Shown piece after piece: positions 1-5,997 of a DNA stretch of 8,409 bases (its first letter is position 1; each line of letters starts with the position of its first letter). This stretch comes from JBEKHI01 sp050012355 (GTDB lineage Bacteria > Actinomycetota > Actinomycetes > Streptosporangiales > Streptosporangiaceae). The notes under the pieces are model-generated. The model was not told where the DNA came from and made no database searches. It saw only the letters and a program-made list of their open reading frames with translations. Made by a program: the position numbers and the translations under genes. The DNA lies in NCBI GenBank assembly GCA_050012355.1, contig JBEKHI010000366.1:1-8409 (forward strand), in the 5' to 3' direction.

Positions 1-1482
1 GCCATTGCCGCCGCCGCCGCCGCTGCCGCCGTCGCCGGAGGCGGCAGCCGCCTCGCGGGCAGCGGCCTTACGCGGGTCACCACCGGGGTGCTTGCGCTTG
101 GCCTTCTGCTTGCGGGCGGCACCGGCCTTGCCGCGGCCGCCACCGAAGCCCGGGATACCCGGCATGCCCGGTATCCCGCCGCCGCCCATCAACGCGCGCA
201 TCTGCTTCTGGGCCTCGAAGAAGTTCGTGACCAGCTGCGAGACCTCGCCGATCGCGACACCGGAGCCCTTGGCGATACGGGCCCGGCGGGAACCGTTGAT
301 GATCTTCGGCTCGCGGCGCTCCTGCGGGGTCATCGAGCGGACGATGGCCTCCGCCCGGTCCAGGTCCTTATCGTTAACCTGGGCCAGCAGTTCCTTGTTC
401 TTGCCCGCGCCCGGCAGCATGCCGAGGATATTGCTGATCGGGCCCATCTTGCGGACCATCGACAGCTGGTCCACGAAGTCCTCGAGGGTGAAGCCGTCGC
501 CGGACATCAACCGCCCGGCCAGGTCCTGGGTCTGCTCCTCGTCGAACGCCCGCTGCGCCTGCTCGATGAGCGTCAGCATGTCGCCCATGTCGAGGATCCG
601 GGAGGCCATCCGGTCCGGGTGGAAGACGTCGAAGTCCTCGAGCTTCTCACCGGTGGACGCGAACATGACCGGCTTGCCGGTCAGCGACGCGATCGACAGC
701 GCGGCGCCACCGCGCGCGTCGCCGTCGAGCTTGGTCAGCACCACGCCGTCATAGCCGACACCGTCGAGGAAGGCCTGGGCGGTGGTCACCGCGTCCTGGC
801 CGATCATGGCGTCGACGACGAACAGAACCTCGTCCGGGTCAGTGACCTCGCGGATGTCCCGCGCCTGGCGCATCAGCTCTTCGTCGATGCCCAGCCGGCC
901 GGCGGTGTCGATGATGACCATGTTGTACTGGCGGCGCCTGGCCTCTTCAATCGATTCCCGCGCCACCGCGACCGGATCCCCGACGCCGCTACCCGGCTGC
1001 GGGGCGAACACGGGGACGCCGGCCCGCTCGCCGACCACCTGGAGCTGCTGTACCGCGTTCGGCCGCTGAAGGTCGGCGGCTACCAGGACGGGTGTGTTGC
1101 CCTGTTCCCTCAGCCAGAGGGCAAGCTTGCCCGCCAGCGTGGTCTTACCGGCGCCCTGCAGGCCTGCCAGCATGATCACCGTCGGCGGGGTCTTGGCGAA
1201 CCGCAGCCGCCGTTCCTCGCCGCCGAGGATCTCGATCAGCTCGTCGTGGACGATCTTGATTACCTGCTGGGCAGGGTTGAGGGCGGCGTTAACCTCCTCG
1301 CTGCCGGCCCGTTCCTTGACCCGCGCGATGAACTGCCGGACTACCGGCAGCGCGACATCCGCCTCGAGCAGGGCGATGCGGATCTCCCGGGCCGTGGCGT
1401 CAATGTCGGCCTGCGAAAGCCGGCCCTTGCCGCGTAGCGAGGAGAAGACCTGAGTCAAGCGGTCAGACAGCGTCTCAAACAC
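1..1482 (-). CDS. ffh: Signal recognition particle protein Ffh (SRP54), 3' end outside window
   Basis: Ffh is the GTPase of the signal recognition particle. It binds SRP RNA and hydrophobic signal sequences on nascent chains and docks with FtsY at the membrane. The visible 494 codons contain the N domain (about 1–95), the G domain with P-loop GLQGAGKTT (107–115), DTAGRL (192–197), TKLDG (250–254) and GEK closing loop, and the M domain (from about 300) with the RNA-binding SRRARIAKGSG stretch near 397–407. The tail is rich in Gly, Lys and Arg (GIPGMPGIPG, then poly-Gly), usual in actinobacteria. The start is GTG: it begins the conserved VFETLSDRLT, and an in-frame TAG sits immediately before it (1483–1485), so no earlier start is possible. 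The reading frame is still open at base 1, so the stop lies beyond the window. The gene is divergent from soxR, 58 bp away. Confidence 0.97.
   Translation of the reverse strand, partial: MFETLSDRLTQVFSSLRGKGRLSQADIDATAREIRIALLEADVALPVVRQFIARVKERAGSEEVNAALNPAQQVIKIVHDELIEILGGEERRLRFAKTPPTVIMLAGLQGAGKTTLAGKLALWLREQGNTPVLVAADLQRPNAVQQLQVVGERAGVPVFAPQPGSGVGDPVAVARESIEEARRRQYNMVIIDTAGRLGIDEELMRQARDIREVTDPDEVLFVVDAMIGQDAVTTAQAFLDGVGYDGVVLTKLDGDARGGAALSIASLTGKPVMFASTGEKLEDFDVFHPDRMASRILDMGDMLTLIEQAQRAFDEEQTQDLAGRLMSGDGFTLEDFVDQLSMVRKMGPISNILGMLPGAGKNKELLAQVNDKDLDRAEAIVRSMTPQERREPKIINGSRRARIAKGSGVAIGEVSQLVTNFFEAQKQMRALMGGGGIPGMPGIPGFGGGRGKAGAARKQKAKRKHPGGDPRKAAAREAAAASGDGGSGGGGGNG
152..177. repeat. 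Near-perfect 26-bp inverted repeat within the ffh 3' end
   Basis: Arms GGGATACC and GGTATCCC flank a GGCATGCC core, with a single mismatched pair of positions. It encodes the GIPGMPGIPG part of the Gly/Pro-rich Ffh tail. Repeated Gly-Ile-Pro codons in mirrored arrangement may explain it without any RNA function. Confidence 0.6.
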
Positions 1483-1510
1483 CTACCCAGGCTACCGGCT
1501 GAGACCTAGG

Positions 1511-1540
1511 AGACTAAACCTCAAGTAACATCAAGGTCTG
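1511..1540 (-). promoter_or_regulatory. Candidate ffh promoter overlapping the SoxR box
   Basis: Read on the minus strand, CAGACC (1540–1535) could be the -35 and TAGTCT (1516–1511) the -10, separated by 18 bp, which would place the transcript start about 20–25 bases before the ffh GTG. MerR-family promoters carry the operator inside an unusually long spacer, and here the SoxR box fills it. From memory, the E. coli soxS promoter has a similar -35 ending in ACC and a TATACT -10 with 19-bp spacing. Both hexamers are weak matches to consensus, so this is inference. Confidence 0.4.
1518..1537. promoter_or_regulatory. SoxR box (operator)
   Basis: The sequence ACCTCAAGTAACATCAAGGT has a left half, ACCTCAAGT, identical to the half-site of the well-known enterobacterial SoxR box (CCTCAAGTTAACTTGAGG). 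The right half is degenerate, but the outer ACCT/AGGT symmetry is kept. It lies 3 bp upstream of the soxR ATG and inside the ffh–soxR divergent gap. The adjacent gene encodes a SoxR with an intact iron–sulfur motif, which makes the assignment much stronger than sequence similarity alone. TAACAT (1526–1531) within it could also serve as a -10 for a nearly leaderless soxR transcript, in which case SoxR would occlude its own promoter. Confidence 0.7.
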
Positions 1541-1966
1541 ATGAGCGAGCTCACGGTCGGCCAATTGTCCGCTCGCAGCGGCGTCGCGGTGTCCGCGCTG
1601 CACTTCTACGAGGCGCAAGGCCTCATCTACAGCCGCCGGACAACGGGGAATCAGCGGCGCTACTGCCGGGACACGCTGCGCCGGGTCGCCTTCATCCGGG
1701 CCTCGCAACGGGCCGGGATCCCGCTGCGCCGGATCAAGCAGGCACTGGACACCCTTCCGGACCGCCGGGTCCCGAACCGAAAGGACTGGGCGCGGCTGTC
1801 CGCCGCCTGGCGCACCGACCTCGAGGAGCGGATCGCCCAGCTAGAGCGGCTGCGCGACTCCCTGGACGACTGCATAGCGTGCGGCTGCCTATCCCTGACC
1901 AGGTGCGACCTGATGAACCCCGACGACGCCCGCGCGGCCGACGGCCCGGGCGCGCGGGACCTGTAA
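1541..1966 (+). CDS. soxR: Redox-sensitive MerR-family transcriptional activator SoxR
   Basis: SoxR is a dimeric MerR-family regulator whose [2Fe-2S] cluster senses redox-cycling compounds and superoxide-type stress; oxidation switches on promoters with over-long spacers. The 141-aa protein has the MerR winged helix-turn-helix at the N terminus (LTVGQLSARSGVAVSALHFYE, residues 4 to 24, then GLIYSRRTTGNQRRY), a dimerisation helix around 84–110, and the family-defining cluster ligands C111, C114, C116 and C122 in CX2CXCX5C spacing, followed by LMNPDD. Length is close to the usual 140–175 residues. The ATG is preceded by a weak AAGG with only 4 bp spacing, so translation may be weakly SD-driven or nearly leaderless. 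It is the only plus-strand gene, divergent from ffh and convergent with glnD. No obvious target such as an oxidoreductase or efflux pump lies beside it. In actinomycetes, SoxR typically controls small regulons responding to redox-active metabolites; targets here are unknown. Confidence 0.93.
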   Translation: MSELTVGQLSARSGVAVSALHFYEAQGLIYSRRTTGNQRRYCRDTLRRVAFIRASQRAGIPLRRIKQALDTLPDRRVPNRKDWARLSAAWRTDLEERIAQLERLRDSLDDCIACGCLSLTRCDLMNPDDARAADGPGARDL

Positions 1967-2020
1967 AGGTCCGCCCCAGCCACCATCGATGGAGCGGGAT
2001 CGCGGGAGTCGTGAGACCTT
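1966..2020. terminator. Possible bidirectional terminator between soxR and glnD
   Basis: The 64-bp convergent gap has outer arms AAGGTC (1966–1971) and GACCTT (2015–2020), with CCGC (1971–1974) able to pair with GCGG at 1994–1997 or 2002–2005. The perfect palindrome CCATCGATGG (1983–1992) lies between. There is no long T-run, so it is not a classic intrinsic terminator, but position and symmetry suit a convergent gene pair. Confidence 0.35.
1974..1992. repeat. Degenerate copy of the CCCCAGC–CCATCGATGG repeat
   Basis: CCCCAGC (1974–1980) is followed by two bases and the palindrome CCATCGATGG (1983–1992). The same two blocks, separated by six bases, occur in the smc–ftsY gap at 5933–5955. This suggests a dispersed intergenic repeat family, although two short blocks could match by chance. 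Confidence 0.4.
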
Positions 2021-2030
2021 GAACCCGTCG

Positions 2031-4256
2031 TTATGACGGCGAAAGTGCTGCCAGTACGGCGGTCACCGTGGTGCGGCGGGTCGCGGGGTCGGTGATCGGG
2101 CTGCCCGCCGAGTCGGTTACGTAGAAGACGTCGACGGCCTCGGCGCCAAGCGTCTCGACCCGGGCGGAGATGACGTTGAGCCCGCAATCGCCGAGCGCGC
2201 GTCCGACCCGCCACAGCAGGCCCGGTTCGTCGTGGGCCCGGACCTCGACGACGGTCGAGGCAGTGGACGCCCCGTCGACCAGCGTGACCTTGGGTGGCGG
2301 TACGTTCGCGGCGACCGGCCGGGCGGCGCGGGCGCGGCGCTCCAGCCTGTCCTCCACATCCAGCCTGCCCTCCAGCATCCGGCGCAGGTCGGCGGCGACA
2401 AGCTCGGCGTCCGGCGGGTCACCGTACTCCGGGCTCACCTGAAACACCGTCACCGCCATGTCATCGACGGCGGTGCCGTTCGCGCTGCGGACCACGAGCC
2501 GGTGGCTGGCCAGCACCCCCGCTGCCCGCCACAGCAGGCCGGGGCGGTCAAGCGCGACGACCGTCACCTCGGTCCCGCGCACCACGGCGGCCGACTGGCC
2601 GGCCCGGGCGAGTTCCAGCTGATCCTCGCGTAGCGGCGGCGGCTCCGGTGGCGGCTCGCCGTCAAGCGCCGCCTCGACCCGGCGCACCAGGTCGGCGACC
2701 AGGCCCGCCTTCCAGTCGTTCCAGGCCGCCGGCCCGGTCGCCAGCCCGTCGGCGATGGCCAGCGCGTGCAGCAACTGCACCAGCGAGCGCGACTGGACGG
2801 TCTCCGCGACCTGCTGGACGGTGACCGGATCATCGAGGTCGCGGCGAGTCGCCACCATCGGCAGCAGCAGGTGGTGGCGGACGGACTGCGCGATGAGGTC
2901 CACGTCCGCGTCGTTCAGCCCGAAGCGGCGGGCGGCGTCCCGGGCGACGACCTCACCGGAGATACTGTGGTCGCCGGGCCAGCCCTTGCCGATGTCGTGC
3001 AGCAAGCCGGCCAGCAGCAGCAGGTCGGGGCGGGTCACGTCACGGGTAAGCGCCGCCGCGTTGGCCGCGGTCTCGACCAGATGGCGGTCCACGGTGAAGC
3101 GGTGCAGCGGGTTGCGCTGCGGGCGGTTCCTTACCCGTTCCCAGTCCGGGATCAGCGGGATGAGCAGGCCCTCCTGGTCCAGCGCTTCCCACACGCTGAT
3201 CGCGGCGCTGCCCGCGCCGAGCAGCGCGAGCAGCGCGTCACGGGCCTCGGCGGGCCACGGGACGGGCAGCGGCGGGCAGTCGCCGAGCCGGGCGAGCGCG
3301 CGGGGCGCGAGCGGCAGGCCGGTCTGGGCGGCGGCCGCGGCGGCGCGCAGCACCAGCACCGGGTCGCGTTCCGGCGCGGCGGCGCGAGCGAGCACCACCT
3401 CGCCGTCCTGCTCCACGACGCCGTCGGCGAGCGGGCGCCGGTCCAGCTTGCCGCGCCGGGTGCGCAGCGTCTTGCGGCCCTTGACCCGGTCCGCTTGGCG
3501 GAACGCGTGGTCCACGGCGTACGCGACGGTGCGGCCCGCCCCGGCCAGCTGCCGCAGCAGCACGTCGCCGTCCAGCAGGCCCAGCTGCCGCGCTACCTCA
3601 TCTTGCTCTTCGAGCACTAGGCGATCCAGGCGGCGGCCGGTCACCTCGTGCAGCACGTGGCGAGCGTCCAGGATCTGCTCGTAAGCGGCGCGGACCTTCG
3701 GGCCTGGTGCGGGGGCGACCCAGGCGGCGGCGATGGCCTGGATGGCGTGTACGTCGCGCTGGCCGCCGCGGGCCTCTTTCAGGTCGGGCTCGAGCAGGAA
3801 CGCCAGCTCACCGAACAGCCTGGTCCGCTCATCGTGCAGTTCCCGGAGCTCGGCGAGCCTGGTGCGGGCGTTGGAGCGCCAGTCCTCGAGCGCGCCCTCA
3901 CGCAGCCGGGTGGTCAGATCAGGATCGCCGGCCACGTGCCGGGCGTTGAGCAGGCCGAGCGCGACCTTGAGATCGTTGCGAGCGACTCTTCTGGCCTGGG
4001 GGACGGTGCGGACCGCGTGGTCAAGCCGCGCGCCGGAGTCCCAGACCGGGTACCAGATGCGGTCCGCGATCTTGGCGATGCCCTCACGTCCGTCGTGCAG
4101 CAGCAGGACATCGAGGTCGCTGCCTGGCAGTAGTTCCTTGCGTCCGTACCCGCCAACCGCCACCAAAGCGACCCCTGGCTCCGCGCCCAGCATGCCGGCT
4201 AGCCAGCGGTCTGTTTCGGTAGTGCGGCGGGCACGATCCGTCGCGTATGACGTCAT
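2031..4256 (-). CDS. glnD: PII protein nucleotidyltransferase / deuridylyl(deadenylyl)ase GlnD
   Basis: GlnD attaches and removes a nucleotide on Tyr51 of the PII protein according to glutamine level. In enterobacteria it uridylylates; in studied actinomycetes (Corynebacterium, Streptomyces) the homologue adenylylates. The 741-aa protein has the whole family order: nucleotidyltransferase domain with GGYGRKELLPGSDLD (metal-binding D47 and D49), a helical PII-transferase domain (about 140–290), an HD domain with LLHDIGKG (H420, D421) for removal of the nucleotide, and two C-terminal ACT domains (about 560–625 and 665–735), each with a PGLLWR motif, which bind glutamine. It is somewhat shorter than E. 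coli GlnD (890 aa). I chose the ATG at 4256 because GGGGGACAGG lies 7 bp upstream; a GTG at 4286 would add ten residues but lacks a proper ribosome site. It lies 31 bp after glnB, so co-transcription is likely. Confidence 0.95.
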   Translation of the reverse strand: MTSYATDRARRTTETDRWLAGMLGAEPGVALVAVGGYGRKELLPGSDLDVLLLHDGREGIAKIADRIWYPVWDSGARLDHAVRTVPQARRVARNDLKVALGLLNARHVAGDPDLTTRLREGALEDWRSNARTRLAELRELHDERTRLFGELAFLLEPDLKEARGGQRDVHAIQAIAAAWVAPAPGPKVRAAYEQILDARHVLHEVTGRRLDRLVLEEQDEVARQLGLLDGDVLLRQLAGAGRTVAYAVDHAFRQADRVKGRKTLRTRRGKLDRRPLADGVVEQDGEVVLARAAAPERDPVLVLRAAAAAAQTGLPLAPRALARLGDCPPLPVPWPAEARDALLALLGAGSAAISVWEALDQEGLLIPLIPDWERVRNRPQRNPLHRFTVDRHLVETAANAAALTRDVTRPDLLLLAGLLHDIGKGWPGDHSISGEVVARDAARRFGLNDADVDLIAQSVRHHLLLPMVATRRDLDDPVTVQQVAETVQSRSLVQLLHALAIADGLATGPAAWNDWKAGLVADLVRRVEAALDGEPPPEPPPLREDQLELARAGQSAAVVRGTEVTVVALDRPGLLWRAAGVLASHRLVVRSANGTAVDDMAVTVFQVSPEYGDPPDAELVAADLRRMLEGRLDVEDRLERRARAARPVAANVPPPKVTLVDGASTASTVVEVRAHDEPGLLWRVGRALGDCGLNVISARVETLGAEAVDVFYVTDSAGSPITDPATRRTTVTAVLAALSPS

Positions 4257-4287
4257 GGCGCTACCTGTCCCCCGAGTCGGCGCCACC

Positions 4288-4626
4288 TTACAACGCGTCC
4301 GTGCCGCGTTCCCCCGTGCGCACTCTCACCACGGACTCGACCGGAACCGACCAGACCTTGCCATCGCCGATCCGGCCGGTCTGCGCCGCCTTCACGACCA
4401 CGCCGACCAGGTCATCCGCGTCCTCGTCGTCACACAGCACCTCGACGCGTACCTTGGGCACCAAGTCCACCTGGTACTCAGCACCGCGGTAAACCTCCGT
4501 GTGGCCGCGCTGACGACCGTATCCGCTCGCTTCGCTAACCGTCATTCCATGCACGCCAAAGGCCTGCAGCGCCGCCTTGACGTCATCCAGCTTGAACGGC
4601 TTTATGATCGCCGTAATGAGCCTCAT
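4288..4626 (-). CDS. glnB: Nitrogen regulatory protein PII (GlnB/GlnK)
   Basis: PII is a trimeric sensor of 2-oxoglutarate, ATP/ADP and, via modification, glutamine; it acts on AmtB transporters, enzymes or regulators. The 112-aa protein begins MRLITAIIKPFKLDDV. Its T-loop contains YRGAEY (46–51) with the modifiable Tyr51, and the B-loop reads TGRIGDGKVW (83–92), which binds nucleotide. These are the two family signatures and both are intact. The ATG at 4626 is preceded by AAAGGGTGG at good spacing; an extension to 4713 exists in frame but is not conserved-looking. GlnD, its modifying enzyme, follows directly. Because actinobacterial PII is usually called GlnK when paired with amtB, either symbol is defensible. 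Here no amtB is adjacent, so its usual membrane partner must be encoded elsewhere or be missing. Confidence 0.96.
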   Translation of the reverse strand: MRLITAIIKPFKLDDVKAALQAFGVHGMTVSEASGYGRQRGHTEVYRGAEYQVDLVPKVRVEVLCDDEDADDLVGVVVKAAQTGRIGDGKVWSVPVESVVRVRTGERGTDAL

Positions 4627-4722
4627 CTGGCCACCCTTTCGCTCGCCTGCGGCCAATTGTGTGTTGGCGGGGTTTCCGTCAGCATGTCGATGTGTGTCGG
4701 CAGCGTGAATCAAGGGGTCGTC

Positions 4723-4752
4723 ATGTTACGGCCTTGTTTCATTACTGGTCAG
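4723..4752 (-). promoter_or_regulatory. Candidate glnB promoter with GlnR-like half-sites
   Basis: The 122-bp ftsY–glnB gap (4627–4748) is the natural place for a nitrogen-module promoter. On the minus strand CTGACC (4752–4747) and TAACAT (4728–4723) fit -35 and -10 hexamers with an 18-bp spacer. Within it GAAAC (4740–4736), six bases, then GTAAC (4729–4725) reproduce one step of the streptomycete GlnR box, described as alternating GTNAC and GAAAC blocks with 6-bp gaps. The flanking slots (TGACC and ACCCC) are poor matches, so only half of a full site is present. The leader would be about 90 bases; I see no other structure in the rest of the gap. Confidence 0.35.
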
Positions 4753-5900
4753 CCGATAATCGCGTCGACAAATGTCTCCGGGTCGAATGGCGCGAGGTCG
4801 TCGGGGCCCTCGCCCAGTCCGGCCAGCTTCACCGGGACGCCTAGCTCCCGCTGGACCGCGATCACGATGCCGCCCTTAGCCGTGCCGTCGAGCTTGGTCA
4901 GCGCGATGCCGGTAATGTTCACGACCTCGGCGAACACGCGAGCCTGGCGCATCCCGTTCTGCCCGGTGGTGGCGTCGAGTACCAAGATAACCTCGTCGAC
5001 CGGGGCCTTCTTCTCGATTACCCGCTTGACCTTGCCCAGTTCATCCATAAGGCCGGTTTTAGTGTGCAGCCGGCCAGCGGTATCTATCAGCACCACATCG
5101 GCGTTGTCGTTGATTCCCTTGCTGACCGCGTCGAATGCCACGCTCGCCGGGTCCGCCCCTTCTTTATCAGAACGAACGGTGCTTGCTCCCACCCGGTCGC
5201 CCCAGGTCTGCAGCTGGTCGGCGGCCGCCGCGCGGAAGGTGTCGGCCGCGCCGAGTACCACCTTCTTGCCATCGCCCACAAGGTTCCTGGCGAGCTTGCC
5301 CGCGGTCGTGGTCTTGCCGGTGCCGTTCACCCCGACCATCATCATGACGGCCGGCTTGTTCTCCATGTGCAGGCTGCGGTCAGTGTCGGTGCCGACCTGG
5401 CTCAGCAACTCGGCGCGCAGCATGGCCTTCAGCTCATCTGGGGTGCGGGTCCCCTCGATCTTGACCTTGGTCGTGCGATCCTCGACCATCTGCCGGGCGG
5501 GGCCGACCCCCACGTCAGCGGTGATCAGCGCCTCCTCGACCTCGTCCCAGGTGTCGTCATCGAGGTGGTCCCTGGACAGCAAGCCCAGCAGCGTAGCGCC
5601 GAACCCGGACTGCGACCGGGCCAGCCGTGCCCGCAGCCGCTGCATCCGGCCGGCCGACGGCGGCGGCTTCTCCAGGGTGACCGGCGCCTCGGCCTCGGCC
5701 ACCGTGTCAGGCACGGTGGTCGTCGGCGTCGGTGCTTCGGTCGTCGACGGTGCCGGTGCGGCCGTCGTGGTCGGCCGCGGCGGCTCAACGGTGGTGGTGC
5801 CGCCGCCGCGTCGTCGCGACCGGGTGAACAGCAGCGACCCGCCACCGCCGATCACCAGCACGGCCAGCACAACGATCAGGATGATGTATTCCATAACCAC
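4749..5900 (-). CDS. ftsY: Signal recognition particle receptor FtsY
   Basis: FtsY is the membrane-associated GTPase that receives the Ffh–ribosome complex and hands the nascent chain to the Sec translocon. The 383-aa protein starts with a single hydrophobic helix (about residues 4–26, YIILIVVLAVLVI then Gly-rich), a basic RSRRRGGG stop, and a Pro/Thr/Ala-rich linker (about 35–80) in place of the acidic A domain of E. coli, as usual in actinobacteria. The NG domain follows: P-loop GVNGTGKTT (190–198), DTFRAAA (220–226), DTAGRL (273–278), TKLDG (335–339) and GLGEGPDDL (361–369), ending at PFDPETFVDAIIG. Start choice: GTG at 5900 has GAGAGG six bases upstream; ATG at 5894 gives an N terminus more like homologues but sits 12 bases from that site. 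It lies 97 bp downstream of smc and probably shares its transcript. Confidence 0.96.
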   Translation of the reverse strand: MVMEYIILIVVLAVLVIGGGGSLLFTRSRRRGGGTTTVEPPRPTTTAAPAPSTTEAPTPTTTVPDTVAEAEAPVTLEKPPPSAGRMQRLRARLARSQSGFGATLLGLLSRDHLDDDTWDEVEEALITADVGVGPARQMVEDRTTKVKIEGTRTPDELKAMLRAELLSQVGTDTDRSLHMENKPAVMMMVGVNGTGKTTTAGKLARNLVGDGKKVVLGAADTFRAAAADQLQTWGDRVGASTVRSDKEGADPASVAFDAVSKGINDNADVVLIDTAGRLHTKTGLMDELGKVKRVIEKKAPVDEVILVLDATTGQNGMRQARVFAEVVNITGIALTKLDGTAKGGIVIAVQRELGVPVKLAGLGEGPDDLAPFDPETFVDAIIG

Positions 5901-5931
5901 CCACAGCCTCTCAAAGCAACATCCTAGAAGG

Positions 5932-5986
5932 ACCCCAGCGATGGGCCATCGATGGCGCTATTACCCCAGCGATGGGCCATCCATGG
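5932..5986. repeat. Pair of 24-bp palindromic repeats in the smc–ftsY gap
   Basis: Two 24-bp copies (5932–5955 and 5963–5986) differ at one base and are separated by CGCTATT, giving a 31-bp period. Each starts ACCCCAGCGATGGG and continues with CCATCGATGG (copy 1) or CCATCCATGG (copy 2). Copy 1 contains the symmetric core CGATGG–G–CCATCG. Copy 2 extends to a longer stem in which CCCCA–GATGG pairs with CCATC–TGGGG across a mismatch. In the smc–ftsY transcript both copies could fold as hairpins. No T-run follows, so termination is unlikely; RNA processing, transcript stabilisation or protein binding are possible. The repeats occupy most of the 97-bp gap and end 11 bp from the smc stop codon. Confidence 0.85.
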
Positions 5987-5997
5987 GGCGCGTGCGG

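Noticed and set aside
88..1437. A 449-codon open frame on the plus strand opposite ffh
   Set aside because: It is the antisense shadow of ffh; the minus-strand frame has all GTPase motifs and this one has none.
1660..2214. Minus-strand open frame crossing soxR and the end of glnD
   Set aside because: It overlaps soxR on the opposite strand and glnD in another frame, and its composition is Arg/Ser-rich shadow sequence.
4288..4713. Extended glnB with a 29-residue N-terminal addition
   Set aside because: The extension starts at a TTG, has no PII-family counterpart, and the internal ATG at 4626 has a good ribosome site and the canonical MRLITAIIKPF start.
5932..5986. Intrinsic terminator after smc
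   Set aside because: The stem-loops are plausible but no T-run follows on the coding strand, and ftsY starts close downstream, so read-through is more likely.
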